Assembly: GCF_051251085.1 (NCBI RefSeq)
Contig: NZ_JBPCZH010000004.1
Coordinates: 62,001 to 126,000 of the forward strand
Direction of reading: 5' to 3'
From: Cernens ardua
GTDB taxonomy: Bacteria; Pseudomonadota; Gammaproteobacteria; Pseudomonadales; Halomonadaceae
Length of the DNA: 64,000 nt
Both the position numbers and the translations under genes were made by a program. Positions 46,338 through 54,936 of this stretch are shown piece after piece. The stretch's first letter is position 1. Each line of letters opens with the position of its first letter. Below the pieces are notes generated by a model. That model was not told the origin of the DNA, did no database searches, and was given only the letters and a program-made list of their open reading frames with translations.

Positions 46338-48196
46338 ATGGTATTCGGTTGCGTCATCTCATCTTTACTAGTCCTGGTATTGAACCTGCTGAACTTAGAT
46401 TTGGTAAAGGACTTAATATTCTCTACGGTGCTTCGAACACTGGAAAATCTTTCGCTTCGAAGGCAATTTTATTCATGCTAGGTGCTTCAAAGCATTTACC
46501 TGGAATTGACGAAATTGCTTCTTACGAGTCAGTTTGGTTAGGGCTAAGTTTATCTGATAATCGTGATGTTACGCTTTATCGTGCGGCAAATGGTGGTCAA
46601 TTTAAGCTTTATGAGGGGCTGCATAAGAAGCATGTTGCTAAAAAGGGTGAAATTCTCCGTGAGAAGCATGATTCGAAACGCACCGATACTATTTCGCACT
46701 TATTACTAGATGCGATGGGAGTTTCGGGAAAATCGATAGTTCGAGATGGTAACTGTAAAAAGTCCACGCTGTCCATTCACTTGCTGTCTCCTTATATTGT
46801 TGTATCCGAACAGGACATTATTGCAGAGAAAAGTCCCGTTTTTACCTCAGGGTCATCTTCTGAGCGAATTTTCGAGCAGAATCTATTCAAGCTTTTGCTT
46901 ACCGGTATTGATGACGCCGCCGCCGTGACAGTTCCCAAGCCCTCTGAACGCAAAGTGGCCAAGGCTGCGAAAATTGAGCTAGTAGATGAGTTGATTGCTC
47001 AGATTGATGCGGAACTTGGCGAGAACCCGCCGGATGAAAAGGAAACTGAAGAGCAGCTTGGGCGTCTAGACCGGAGAGCAAATGATCTTGCCTCTCGGCT
47101 AGAGGATACCCAAGCAAAACTTGATGCCCTAACAGGTAGCCGGCGAAAAACCATGGGGCGCCACCGTGAGTTGTTAGAAAGAGCAGGAGAGCTTGAGATA
47201 ACTATTGAACGCTTCTCTAAATTACAAGCTGTATACAACTCGGATCTTCAGCGCCTACAGTCAATCGAGGAGGGAGGATTCGTTCTCATAGCGATGACCG
47301 ATATGGATTGTCCAGTCTGCGGTGCCCCGTCTGATGCCCATAAACATAATCATGCGGCGGAAGAAATTGCGATGGCGCATAAAGCTGCCGCCGCTGAAGC
47401 TCGCAAGATCGAGCGTGAACAACGTGAGCTGACTCAAACTATCGTTTCTCTTAAAGCTGAAGCTAAGGGGCTACGTCGGACTATTGATTTAGAGAAAAAC
47501 GAGATTGATCGACTCGATAGAGAGATAGAGGAAGCGCGTCCACATGAAATTTCTTTGCGAGAAAGTTACGAAGTATATGCGTCAAAGCGATCTGATATAA
47601 TAAATATTCTTGATCTTTATAAACGCCGCTTCAATCTATCAACTCGGAGATCTGAGATCGACGCTGAACCTACTCGACGTAGTAAAGGAGATATACCGTC
47701 AGTAGGCCCAGATTCGACTACAATATTCCGGTTTGGCGAAACAGTGAAGTTTGTACTTAGTGAATGGCACTTTCCTGATGCAGACAAGGTGCAGTTTGAC
47801 GTGGAAGCTATGGATATCACTATTGCTGGGAAGCTTCGCTCTGCCAATGGTAAAGGCGTTAGAGCAATTCTCCATGCTGCTTTTAATGTGGCTATTGTTG
47901 TTTTCTGTATCGAAAATAATCTTCCATATCCTGGTTTCCTCATTCTTGACACTCCTCTGCTCACTTACCGTGAACCGATGACATCGCGCTATGGTGAATT
48001 GTCGGATGATGAAAAGTTACTCAAGCAGACAGGTGTTGCTGAGCATTTCTATAAACATCTCGATAGTTTAAAGGACAAAGTGCAGTTCATCGTGATCGAA
48101 AATTCAGATCCACCGACTGCTATCCGAGATATAGCTCATATTGAGACCTTCACTCGTCTCGACAGTAATGGTCGATATGGGCTGTTGGCTAGATAA
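46334..48196 (+). CDS. ABC-3C system ATPase (DUF3732, Rad50/SMC-like)
   Basis: The 620-residue ATPase has Walker A G32-A-S-N-T-G-K-S39, a central coiled coil (about 215-430, with breaks) and a C-P-V-C motif at C326/C329 that resembles a Rad50 zinc hook. The C-terminal Walker B is LILDTPL with D539; the following SRYGELSDDEKLLKQTGVAEHFYKHL is typical of DUF3732. It belongs to the SMC-type ABC family and would sense or hold DNA for the effector nuclease. It overlaps the middle component by 4 nt. The operon lies between a tnsE remnant and an isolated L-type end, so it was cargo of an older Tn7-like element. Confidence 0.82.
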   Translation: MNGIRLRHLIFTSPGIEPAELRFGKGLNILYGASNTGKSFASKAILFMLGASKHLPGIDEIASYESVWLGLSLSDNRDVTLYRAANGGQFKLYEGLHKKHVAKKGEILREKHDSKRTDTISHLLLDAMGVSGKSIVRDGNCKKSTLSIHLLSPYIVVSEQDIIAEKSPVFTSGSSSERIFEQNLFKLLLTGIDDAAAVTVPKPSERKVAKAAKIELVDELIAQIDAELGENPPDEKETEEQLGRLDRRANDLASRLEDTQAKLDALTGSRRKTMGRHRELLERAGELEITIERFSKLQAVYNSDLQRLQSIEEGGFVLIAMTDMDCPVCGAPSDAHKHNHAAEEIAMAHKAAAAEARKIEREQRELTQTIVSLKAEAKGLRRTIDLEKNEIDRLDREIEEARPHEISLRESYEVYASKRSDIINILDLYKRRFNLSTRRSEIDAEPTRRSKGDIPSVGPDSTTIFRFGETVKFVLSEWHFPDADKVQFDVEAMDITIAGKLRSANGKGVRAILHAAFNVAIVVFCIENNLPYPGFLILDTPLLTYREPMTSRYGELSDDEKLLKQTGVAEHFYKHLDSLKDKVQFIVIENSDPPTAIRDIAHIETFTRLDSNGRYGLLAR

Positions 48197-48272
48197 ATAT
48201 GGTTAGTATTATTTGGACAGTTTTAATGTAGGAAGTTCTTTATGGTGTCTCAAGTTGTTGTTTCTGAGAAAG

Positions 48273-48298
48273 AGATGATACTTTATTTTCTTCTGACA
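48273..48298 (-). repeat. Isolated end of an older Tn7-like element
   Basis: AGATGATACTTTATTTTCTT (48273-48292) followed by CTGACA (48293-48298) matches the outermost part of the intact L end, GGATGACACTTTATTTTCAT then CCGACA, with few changes. Only this single site is left in the 76 bp after the ABC-3C ATPase. Confidence 0.75.
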
Positions 48299-48333
48299 TC
48301 CCCCATGTTAATGAAGGGATAGGTCACTGTACA

Positions 48334-48894
48334 ATGATCAATATCGCGTTTCGGCTATTATTGACCTTTAATGCAACATCGCTATTGGTCATTATCTTTT
48401 TGGTACAGAAAGGTTATACCTTGAATTACTTCTTGAGTAATATTACTTGGTTTGATTGGATGAAACTGCTCCCAAATGCGATATCTTATCTAATTTATAT
48501 TTTAATTCCGATATTTTCTACTTGGGTAAGTATTTTGCTGAGCTCCAAATTGGGTAAAGATGAATTTAAATCTGGAGAAGTGAAAAGTATTGAATATGCA
48601 AACAATAGTTTCCTCCCTAGTTACTTGGGTTACTTCTTTGTAGCACTGGGTGTTGAAAACTGGGAAACACTTGTATTTACATACTGCATATTATTCGTTT
48701 TTACATTCCTTTCACAGGCATTATATTTTAACCCATTATTCTTGTTATTTAGGTTCAAATTTTACAATGTAACTACTATAAGTGGCTCAACCATTTTCCT
48801 AATTAGTCGCAACGTTTACAAAAGACCAAACGAAATTCATATTTCTGTTGCATATCGAATTAATAACTATACATTTATAGAATGGGAACGGTGA
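48334..48894 (+). CDS. kwaA: KwaA-like membrane protein (Kiwa anti-phage system)
   Basis: This 186-residue protein has four hydrophobic segments (about 6-25, 45-68, 92-106 and 111-138) and a cytoplasmic tail, the layout of KwaA, the membrane sensor of the Kiwa defence system. The stretch SIEYANNSFLPSYLGYFFVAL and the following NPLFLLF agree with my recollection of KwaA proteins, which I could not check by search. It is AT-rich, coupled to the next gene (1 to 13 nt overlap depending on start choice) and located at the outer edge of the attTn7 island. Confidence 0.65.
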   Translation: MINIAFRLLLTFNATSLLVIIFLVQKGYTLNYFLSNITWFDWMKLLPNAISYLIYILIPIFSTWVSILLSSKLGKDEFKSGEVKSIEYANNSFLPSYLGYFFVALGVENWETLVFTYCILFVFTFLSQALYFNPLFLLFRFKFYNVTTISGSTIFLISRNVYKRPNEIHISVAYRINNYTFIEWER

Positions 48895-49727
48895 TGGATC
48901 AAATTATTGCAAAAGTTAAACGAAAAAGAAGAAAACAGTATTTTAAACTAATCTCTGATGAAGTACTCTTTGAAACTGTAGCTATTGATTTTAATAGCTG
49001 CATAGATTATGATCCTGATCATAATCTAGATGAAGACTCTTGGTTTAAAATAGAGCAATTCAGTCAACAGGATTTCTGTATTGACTTGCTGAAAAAAAAC
49101 TTTGATTCAAAAGATTTTGATGATCTGACTAAGAAGCAATTTTCTGATATAACTTATCTAATATCTATTCAAAAAGATGATTTTTATTTTCAGAAGATTA
49201 CGCCAAGTTTGTTTATTAAAAGAAAAACTCTTATCTTTGGCGAAGCTGTGAAACTAGATGAAAGTAAAAATCGTTTAATAGTAAACCCTGTCCCGGATGC
49301 GGTTTATTTTAAAGAGTCAGATGTCCTTATATTTCGCAATCTTGCAGCTATATCAAGTATATTTAGAGGAATTGATGAACTCTATAGAGAAGCGACCAAT
49401 GAGGAAGTCACTCAGTTTTTGAGCCAATCTTTCATTGAACTTGAAAGTGGCTATAATACAAATAGGGTGTCGAAGCCAAACCGTAGACGTATAGGCTTGG
49501 CTATGGTAACTCTACAAAATATGTCTAAAGAAGATAGAGATAACTTATCGAACTATATTAACGAGTATTGTATAGATAAACTTAATTATGATAAAAACAA
49601 ACAAAAATTTAAAATAACCACGGATACCGATCTTAAATTATTACTATATGGAATTGAGCAACGATTCTATACAACACCTTTTGGTCATGAGAAAAGAATT
49701 GCTAATTCTGTATTTTTATTGGAATAG
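48894..49727 (+). CDS. kwaB: KwaB-like protein (DUF4868, Kiwa anti-phage system)
   Basis: The partner of the preceding membrane protein. The ATG at 48894 shares one base with the kwaA stop (TGATG); an earlier in-frame ATG at 48882 would give 281 instead of 277 residues. The end, DTDLKLLLYGIEQRFYTTPFGHEKRIANSVFLLE (in part: LKLLLYGIEQRFYTT, GHEKRIANS), and the central YFQKITPSLFIKRK and AVYFKESDVLIFRNL fit the DUF4868 pattern of KwaB, which binds DNA and blocks phage replication. Two-gene order and membrane partner support the call. Identification is from pattern and context only. Confidence 0.65.
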   Translation: MDQIIAKVKRKRRKQYFKLISDEVLFETVAIDFNSCIDYDPDHNLDEDSWFKIEQFSQQDFCIDLLKKNFDSKDFDDLTKKQFSDITYLISIQKDDFYFQKITPSLFIKRKTLIFGEAVKLDESKNRLIVNPVPDAVYFKESDVLIFRNLAAISSIFRGIDELYREATNEEVTQFLSQSFIELESGYNTNRVSKPNRRRIGLAMVTLQNMSKEDRDNLSNYINEYCIDKLNYDKNKQKFKITTDTDLKLLLYGIEQRFYTTPFGHEKRIANSVFLLE

Positions 49728-49874
49728 AACGAACTTTATTATTTCTTTTTAAGAGTTTTGATAATTTCATAATAAAAAGCTTTGCGCTAATCGTTATCTT
49801 AAGATAAATATAATTTACTTATGGAATAAAAATATTGAGAAATAGAAGATTATACTTATTAGAATGGGATATAA
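49728..49874. other. Right boundary of the attTn7 island
   Basis: An AT-rich 147-bp spacer with a 12-bp palindrome TATCTTAAGATA (49795-49806). No further Tn7-type end was recognised. Sequence character returns to that of the core genes with the next gene. Confidence 0.4.
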
Positions 49875-50282
49875 ATGATGAAATTTGATTTACTCTTATC
49901 TACGCTCCGCATCGCTCGTCCCAGTGATAACCTCGCTGCGCTCATTCACTTCTATACAGAAGGGCTTGGTTTCAGCACCCTTGGACAATTCCAGGACCAT
50001 GCAGGTTTTGACGGTATCATGCTGGGTCATCCAAACGCGCCGTGGCACCTTGAATTTACTCACTGTCACAGCCATCAGGTAGGAACGGCACCCAGTCAGG
50101 ATCATTTGTTGGTATTCTATTTGCCCGACATTGAAGCATGGAATGCCGCTATTAATCGTATGGAGTCTGCCGGGTACTCAGCCGTTACGTCATTCAATCC
50201 CTACTGGGATAATAACGGTCGCACCTTCGAAGACCCGGATGGTTACCGGATTGTATTGCAGCATGCGGAATCACCGGTGTAG
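49875..50282 (+). CDS. VOC-superfamily (glyoxalase/bleomycin resistance-like) protein
   Basis: A 135-residue protein with the paired beta-alpha-beta-beta-beta modules of the vicinal oxygen chelate fold: LRIARPSDNLAALIHFYTEGLGF (about 8-30; opening IARPSDNLAALIHFYTEGLG) and FEDPDGYRIVLQ near the C-terminus. Likely metal ligands are H35-type positions and the E in FEDPDGYRIVL, but they cannot be settled by eye. The substrate is unknown. The start is ATG 49875 or the next codon ATG 49878. It is the first ordinary chromosomal gene after the island. Confidence 0.85.
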   Translation: MMKFDLLLSTLRIARPSDNLAALIHFYTEGLGFSTLGQFQDHAGFDGIMLGHPNAPWHLEFTHCHSHQVGTAPSQDHLLVFYLPDIEAWNAAINRMESAGYSAVTSFNPYWDNNGRTFEDPDGYRIVLQHAESPV

Positions 50283-50668
50283 CACTCACTGATCCCCAAA
50301 CAGTTATTATCTGGCTTTATTATCAAGTACTAACCTTTACATTTATCGAATCATTTATTCGAGAATAAATATAACGTTGTTAATACCCTTTAGCATTACT
50401 TCTGCCTTGTAGAGTCTTCTATTCAACTTAGAAATACGCAGAAAGTATTACTACGTTTTCTGTCATTAGTATTATTTATACCTTTAGATAATAGCGTCAC
50501 CACGCCGCTTTTCCTACGTTCTATAAAAAGGGTGACATTGTGTAAATATTCATCAATATATTGGTTAACGTTATCTTCTTTATTCACCACCCCTTTGTAT
50601 GAGTAACCTTTTAGCACCCTTAAAACATCCTGGTTAGCCAAATAATGCTTTCAATTGAGGGCAATGGA
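50283..50668. promoter_or_regulatory. Intergenic region upstream of the sugar symporter
   Basis: No supported gene is present. Palindromic ATAACGTTGTTAAT (50371-50384) might be an operator. TGAGGG (50656-50661) is the ribosome site that sets the next start at 50669. A minus-strand ORF at 50423-50641 lacks family features and was not called. Confidence 0.35.
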
Positions 50669-52060
50669 ATGACTGATATTGCGCACAATGACGTTACTCC
50701 CTCACGGGGTGTTCTGACAGCTGTTATTGCCATCGCTGCCTTGGGTGGTTTGCTGTACGGATATGACACGGGGATTATTTCATCGGCGTTGTTATCCATT
50801 GGAGAGGACTTTCGCCTGGATGATTTCGGCAAGGAACTGGTCACCAGCGCCATTTTGGTAGGGGGAATTATCGGGGCCTTTTCCAGTGGCCCGTTGTCGG
50901 ACCGTATTGGTCGAAAACTTACCATCTTGTCGGTCGCGGCATTGTTTAGTGTTGGCGCTGTCGTGACAAGTCTGGTGCCCGATACCACGACCATGGTGGG
51001 CGCGCGTGTCATATTGGGCATAGCGGTCGGTGCCATTACGCAGATCATGCCAGTCTATATTGCCGAGCTGTCTCCCGCTCGTATTCGTGGTACGTCAGTC
51101 GTCTTGTTTCAGGTCATGATAGCGGGCGGTCAGTTAATTTCCTATATCGTCGGTTACTCAATTGTTGGTCATTGGCGGATCATGTTCTTTCTCGCCATTA
51201 TCCCCGGTATCATCTTGTTTATTGGTATGTTGAAAATGCCGGAAAGCCCCCGTTGGCTCATTACACGGGGTCAACGTGAAAAAGCCTTGCATGTCCTTGA
51301 GCGGATTCGTGGCAGCCGCCAAATCGCCAGCGAAGAAATCAGCAGAATTGTTCAAGTTAATCACAGTGAAGAAGGGAGTTGGTCGGATTTAACCAAGCCC
51401 TGGGTACGTCCTGCACTGGTGGCAGCAATTGGTATTGCCATTTTGTGCCAGCTTACCGGTATCAATGCGGTCATTTATTACGCACCTACCATTCTGAACA
51501 ATGCAGGCTTTACTAGTAATGCCTCCTTGCTGGCGACCATTGGCGTTGGGGTGACGCTGACATTGATCACCATCATTGGCTCCTGGTTGGTGGATGCGCT
51601 GGGGCGCAGGCGCTTGATGGTATTGTTCATACCGGTCTCCATCGTGGCTCTTATCGTGCTGGGGGCGTGTTTTATGAACGGTTCACCCACGGGGTCAATG
51701 AAATGGGTGGCCGTGGCCTCCATGTTGGCTTATATCGCCTTTAATGGGGGGAGTCTCTCGGTCATTATCTGGTTGATCAATTCAGAAGTCATGCCGCTCT
51801 CCATTCGCGGCAAAGCGACGGGACTGGCATCGGTCTCCCTTTGGATAGCGGATCTGGTGGTGACTCTTTCGACCCTGAGCATGATCAGTGGATTGGGGGC
51901 AGCAGTTACTTTCTGGATCTACGCAGGTGTTTCCGTCATTGCATTTGTCTTCGTGCTTGTATGTGTACCGGAAACCAAGGGCCGCACATTGGAGGAGATC
52001 GAAGCATCTCTGAAAGACGGTACCTTCCTTCCCTATGCGAAGAAAAACCGCCATGCCTGA
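50669..52060 (+). CDS. Sugar:H+ symporter, MFS sugar porter family
   Basis: This 463-residue, 12-segment transporter belongs to the sugar porter family (XylE/GalP/AraE type). Motifs include GYDTGIISSALL in TM1, DRIGRKLTIL after TM2, PESPRWLITRGQREKAL after TM6, QLTGINAVIYYAPTI in TM7 and the C-terminal PETKGRTLEEIE. I start at the ATG at 50669 because TGAGGG lies just upstream; the ATG at 50645 has no such site. A xylulokinase gene lies about 5 kb downstream, so a pentose such as xylose or arabinose is a possible substrate, though not proven. Confidence 0.9.
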   Translation: MTDIAHNDVTPSRGVLTAVIAIAALGGLLYGYDTGIISSALLSIGEDFRLDDFGKELVTSAILVGGIIGAFSSGPLSDRIGRKLTILSVAALFSVGAVVTSLVPDTTTMVGARVILGIAVGAITQIMPVYIAELSPARIRGTSVVLFQVMIAGGQLISYIVGYSIVGHWRIMFFLAIIPGIILFIGMLKMPESPRWLITRGQREKALHVLERIRGSRQIASEEISRIVQVNHSEEGSWSDLTKPWVRPALVAAIGIAILCQLTGINAVIYYAPTILNNAGFTSNASLLATIGVGVTLTLITIIGSWLVDALGRRRLMVLFIPVSIVALIVLGACFMNGSPTGSMKWVAVASMLAYIAFNGGSLSVIIWLINSEVMPLSIRGKATGLASVSLWIADLVVTLSTLSMISGLGAAVTFWIYAGVSVIAFVFVLVCVPETKGRTLEEIEASLKDGTFLPYAKKNRHA

Positions 52061-52136
52061 TGCTCATGTACATTAGGAGGGAAGGCGAAAAGGTGGCCTA
52101 TTCCTCCTGATGTAAAAAGGCACAGCGTCATCATTT

Positions 52137-52907
52137 TTACAAAAAGTGCGTTAAACACTGATTGAATGCGTCGCTCTCCGTCACGCTGCACGCATGTCCG
52201 CCGTAATCCAGACACTCAAATTCGCCATTGGGTAATGCCTTTGCCAAGGCTTCGGAGGCTGTCCACGGTACCAACAGGTCATCACGGGCGGTAATAACGA
52301 GTGTCTTATGTTGAATGGAAGAAATCCATGGGGTTGAATCGAAGGAGCGAAGGGCATCTATTCTGCGAATGACAGGTGTCTTACCGGGGAAGTGCTCAAC
52401 CGCCTGCCGATGGTTTTGTTCAAGTTCCTCTGCATGGGATGACAGCCAGTCAGCAGGGAAGAGAAACAATGGCTGCGCTTTCAGAAAATCACTGGCACCA
52501 CAGTGTTCGAGGATGGACAGGCGTAATTCGAAGCACTTTCGGGTCTGAATATCCGGTGCTATCCAACCGCCTGCGATAATCAGTTTATCAATGCGATCAG
52601 GTGCGATACGGGCCAGTTCCAGGCCCACCAAGCCGCCAAAGGCATGTCCCATGAAGGATGCTTGAGTAATATCTTGATCATCCAGCAAGTCCAATACTTC
52701 CACTGCCATGTCATGGACGGAATATCCCTCGGGGATATCACCTTTGCTTTGGCCTGTTCCCAACTGGTCATAGGACAAAATCCGGAAGGTAGATGACAGT
52801 GTTTCGAATTGTGGTGTCCAGAAAGCGCCTTTCCCGCCTAAACCGGCCGAGACCACCATGACAGGCGCTGATTTATTTTTATTGCCGTGCCATTCATGAA
52901 AAAGCAT
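52137..52907 (-). CDS. RutD-like alpha/beta hydrolase lacking the nucleophilic serine
   Basis: The 256-residue protein resembles E. coli RutD (aminoacrylate/pyrimidine utilisation) along its whole length: GLGGKGAFWTPQ, LSYDQLGTGQS, QPLFLFPADW, and the end DYGGHACSVTESDAFN. The nucleophile elbow reads G87-H-A-F-G91, with alanine where catalytic hydrolases have serine; RutD has GHALG here as I recall. No other rut genes are present, so the role in this group of catabolic genes is unclear. It is the last of a leftward set, 169 nt after the SDR gene. Confidence 0.78.
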   Translation of the reverse strand: MLFHEWHGNKNKSAPVMVVSAGLGGKGAFWTPQFETLSSTFRILSYDQLGTGQSKGDIPEGYSVHDMAVEVLDLLDDQDITQASFMGHAFGGLVGLELARIAPDRIDKLIIAGGWIAPDIQTRKCFELRLSILEHCGASDFLKAQPLFLFPADWLSSHAEELEQNHRQAVEHFPGKTPVIRRIDALRSFDSTPWISSIQHKTLVITARDDLLVPWTASEALAKALPNGEFECLDYGGHACSVTESDAFNQCLTHFL

Positions 52908-53076
52908 ACAAAAATCTCCGATTGATCATTGTCATTTTTATAGAGGAATCCTAGAGGCTCGTTTCGCTTGTAGCAGCGTTGAATTGCTCTCTTTTATCGT
53001 TATATTGGAAAACGGCTTGCCCTCCACCTTCTCATGGAAAATGCCCTTACTCCAGTGCTACATCTGAGGTTTTTCG

Positions 53077-53874
53077 TTACCGCATATTCCAGCCATGGCT
53101 CACGACCATGCTTTGACCGGTAAGCGCATTCGTGGGGAAGGTGGCAATATAGAGGGCAGTTTCAGCGATGTCTTCTGGCGTGGTGAACGTGTGGTCAACG
53201 GTTTCTTTCAGCATGACGTTACGTATTACTTCCTCTTCACTGATACCCAATGCTTCTGCCTGTTCGGGGATCTGTTTATCGACCAGTGGTGTGCGTACAA
53301 ACCCGGGGCAGATCACGTTGGTGCGCACGTTGTGGGCTGCGCCTTCTTTAGCGACCGTGCGAGCTAACCCCAACAGGCCATGTTTGGCAGTGACGTAAGG
53401 GGCCTTCAATTTGGATGCTTCATGTGAATGAACCGATCCCATATAGATAATTGTGCCACCGCCATGTTTATACATGAAATTCAGCGCAGCACGGGTAAGC
53501 AGGAAGGCGCCATCCAGATGAATCGAGAGCATTTTTCTCCATTCCGACAGGCTGAACGTCTCTATCGGCTTTACGATTTGAATACCGGCATTGGAAACGA
53601 CAATATCCAGCTGGCCCCATTGGTGGATGACGCGCGCTACACCTTGTTCTACAGCGTCTTCATCCGTCACATCCATGGGGATAACAAGGGCTTTCCCTCC
53701 ATTGGCGTGAATTTCCTCAGCGGTTGCCTCTGCCTTGTCGCTATCCAGATCAGCGATAGCCACGCGTGCACCTTCGCGAGCGTAACGAAGCGCGATGGCT
53801 TTACCAATACCACTGGCTGCACCAGTGATCAGCGCCACTTTGCCTTGTAATGAATGTTCTGTTGAAGAAGTCAT
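53077..53874 (-). CDS. 3-hydroxybutyrate dehydrogenase-like SDR
   Basis: This 265-residue short-chain dehydrogenase has NAD-binding TGAASGIG (17-24), NAG at the fourth strand (VVSNAGIQ) and the catalytic S-Y-K set in GSVHSHEASKLKAPYVTAKHG. The pattern HSHEASKLKAPYVTAKHGLLGLAR and the long substrate loop near the end fit D-3-hydroxybutyrate dehydrogenase (BdhA). It oxidises a 3-hydroxy acid to the 3-oxo acid with NAD. Genes on both sides deal with 3-hydroxyacyl compounds or carbonyls, suggesting a dedicated pathway. Bdh assignment is likely; substrate is an inference. Confidence 0.8.
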   Translation of the reverse strand: MTSSTEHSLQGKVALITGAASGIGKAIALRYAREGARVAIADLDSDKAEATAEEIHANGGKALVIPMDVTDEDAVEQGVARVIHQWGQLDIVVSNAGIQIVKPIETFSLSEWRKMLSIHLDGAFLLTRAALNFMYKHGGGTIIYMGSVHSHEASKLKAPYVTAKHGLLGLARTVAKEGAAHNVRTNVICPGFVRTPLVDKQIPEQAEALGISEEEVIRNVMLKETVDHTFTTPEDIAETALYIATFPTNALTGQSMVVSHGWNMR

Positions 53875-53972
53875 GGTAAATACCCTCTTTTAAGTACTTG
53901 CTCTATTTGCTGAAATTGAAGGAAAACCACAATCAATACCCAGTGTTGTAAAGGTCTTGGGGTGTAAAAGAA

Positions 53973-54935
53973 TCAGAGGCGATTGATAACGGGATCATGC
54001 TGTTTATCGTTAATCAGTTTGACCAGTGCTCGGTCGCGTGCCTGTTGCAGTGTTTCCGGCTGAATATCGCTTTGCTGAAATTCCTTTTCGACACCCTGTG
54101 TTGCTAGCTGAATCAGTTCAGGTGTGATCTTTTCAAGCGTACCAAGGTCTGCCCACCAGCTTTCGATGGGGCCTCCCAGATGTTCGAGGAAATGCTGTAA
54201 TCCGCCCTTGCCTCCACCAAGATCTGATGTCAGGAACTGGCCCATGAGTGCCCAACGCAAGCCGGGGCCGTGTGCCAGCGCCTTATCTAGATCAGCCGCA
54301 CTGGCTACATTTTCCTGAAGTAGATAAAGCACTTCACGAATCAGCGCGCCTTGTAGCCTATTGGCGATATGGCCGGTAATTTCCTTGTTCAGGAGGATAG
54401 GTTGTTTGCCCAGCGCTTTGTAAAACGCCATGGCGGTCTCTGTATAGGTACGGGATGTCAGTTTTCCTCCGCACACTTCCACCAGAGGAATCAGGTGGGG
54501 AGGATTAAAGGGATGCCCGAGGATAATGCGCTCTGGATGCGCTGCCTTTTGTTGAAAGTCAGACACCTGTAGCCCGGAAGATGAACTGGCAATAATCACA
54601 TCATCGGCTATCTGTTGCTCCAGCTGGGTGATTAACTGTTGTTTGATATCAACCCGCTCCGGGCCGTTTTCCTGTATGAAATCGACCTGCTTGAAGTGTT
54701 CGTCAATCTGCGTGGTGAAAGTGAGGTGCTCCAGATTCAGCGCCAGTGCCATGTGGTTAGCATCGAAGGCCTTGCGGGCATCCCTGAGATACGCGTGCAG
54801 ATTTTGCTCTGCTGCAGAGTCAGGATCCATTGCGACGACGTTCAATCCTTTCGAGAGATAGAACATGGCCCAGCTCATGCCAATCACGCCGCAGCCAACA
54901 ATCCCGACACATTTGATATGTTTAGCGCTACACAT
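53973..54935 (-). CDS. 3-hydroxyacyl-CoA / carnitine 3-dehydrogenase-like enzyme
   Basis: This 320-residue NAD-dependent dehydrogenase has the N-terminal fold GIVGCGVIGMSWA (11-23) and C-terminal helical domain of the 3-hydroxyacyl-CoA dehydrogenase family. The active-site histidine lies in GHPFNPPHLIPLVEV (about 138-152). Length and lack of a crotonase part match L-carnitine or L-gulonate 3-dehydrogenases more than beta-oxidation enzymes. It follows the propeller gene by 1 nt, so they are coupled, and precedes the SDR gene by 98 nt. Confidence 0.8.
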   Translation of the reverse strand: MCSAKHIKCVGIVGCGVIGMSWAMFYLSKGLNVVAMDPDSAAEQNLHAYLRDARKAFDANHMALALNLEHLTFTTQIDEHFKQVDFIQENGPERVDIKQQLITQLEQQIADDVIIASSSSGLQVSDFQQKAAHPERIILGHPFNPPHLIPLVEVCGGKLTSRTYTETAMAFYKALGKQPILLNKEITGHIANRLQGALIREVLYLLQENVASAADLDKALAHGPGLRWALMGQFLTSDLGGGKGGLQHFLEHLGGPIESWWADLGTLEKITPELIQLATQGVEKEFQQSDIQPETLQQARDRALVKLINDKQHDPVINRL

Positions 54936-54936
54936 G

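Noticed and set aside
50423..50641. Minus-strand ORF of 72 codons upstream of the sugar symporter
   Set aside because: No recognisable family, no clear ribosome site, and it lies in the likely promoter region.
52111..52141. TGTAAAAA/TTTTTACA inverted repeat between the sugar symporter and the RutD-like gene
   Set aside because: The stem is all A/T apart from its ends with a long loop, so it is too weak to call as a terminator.
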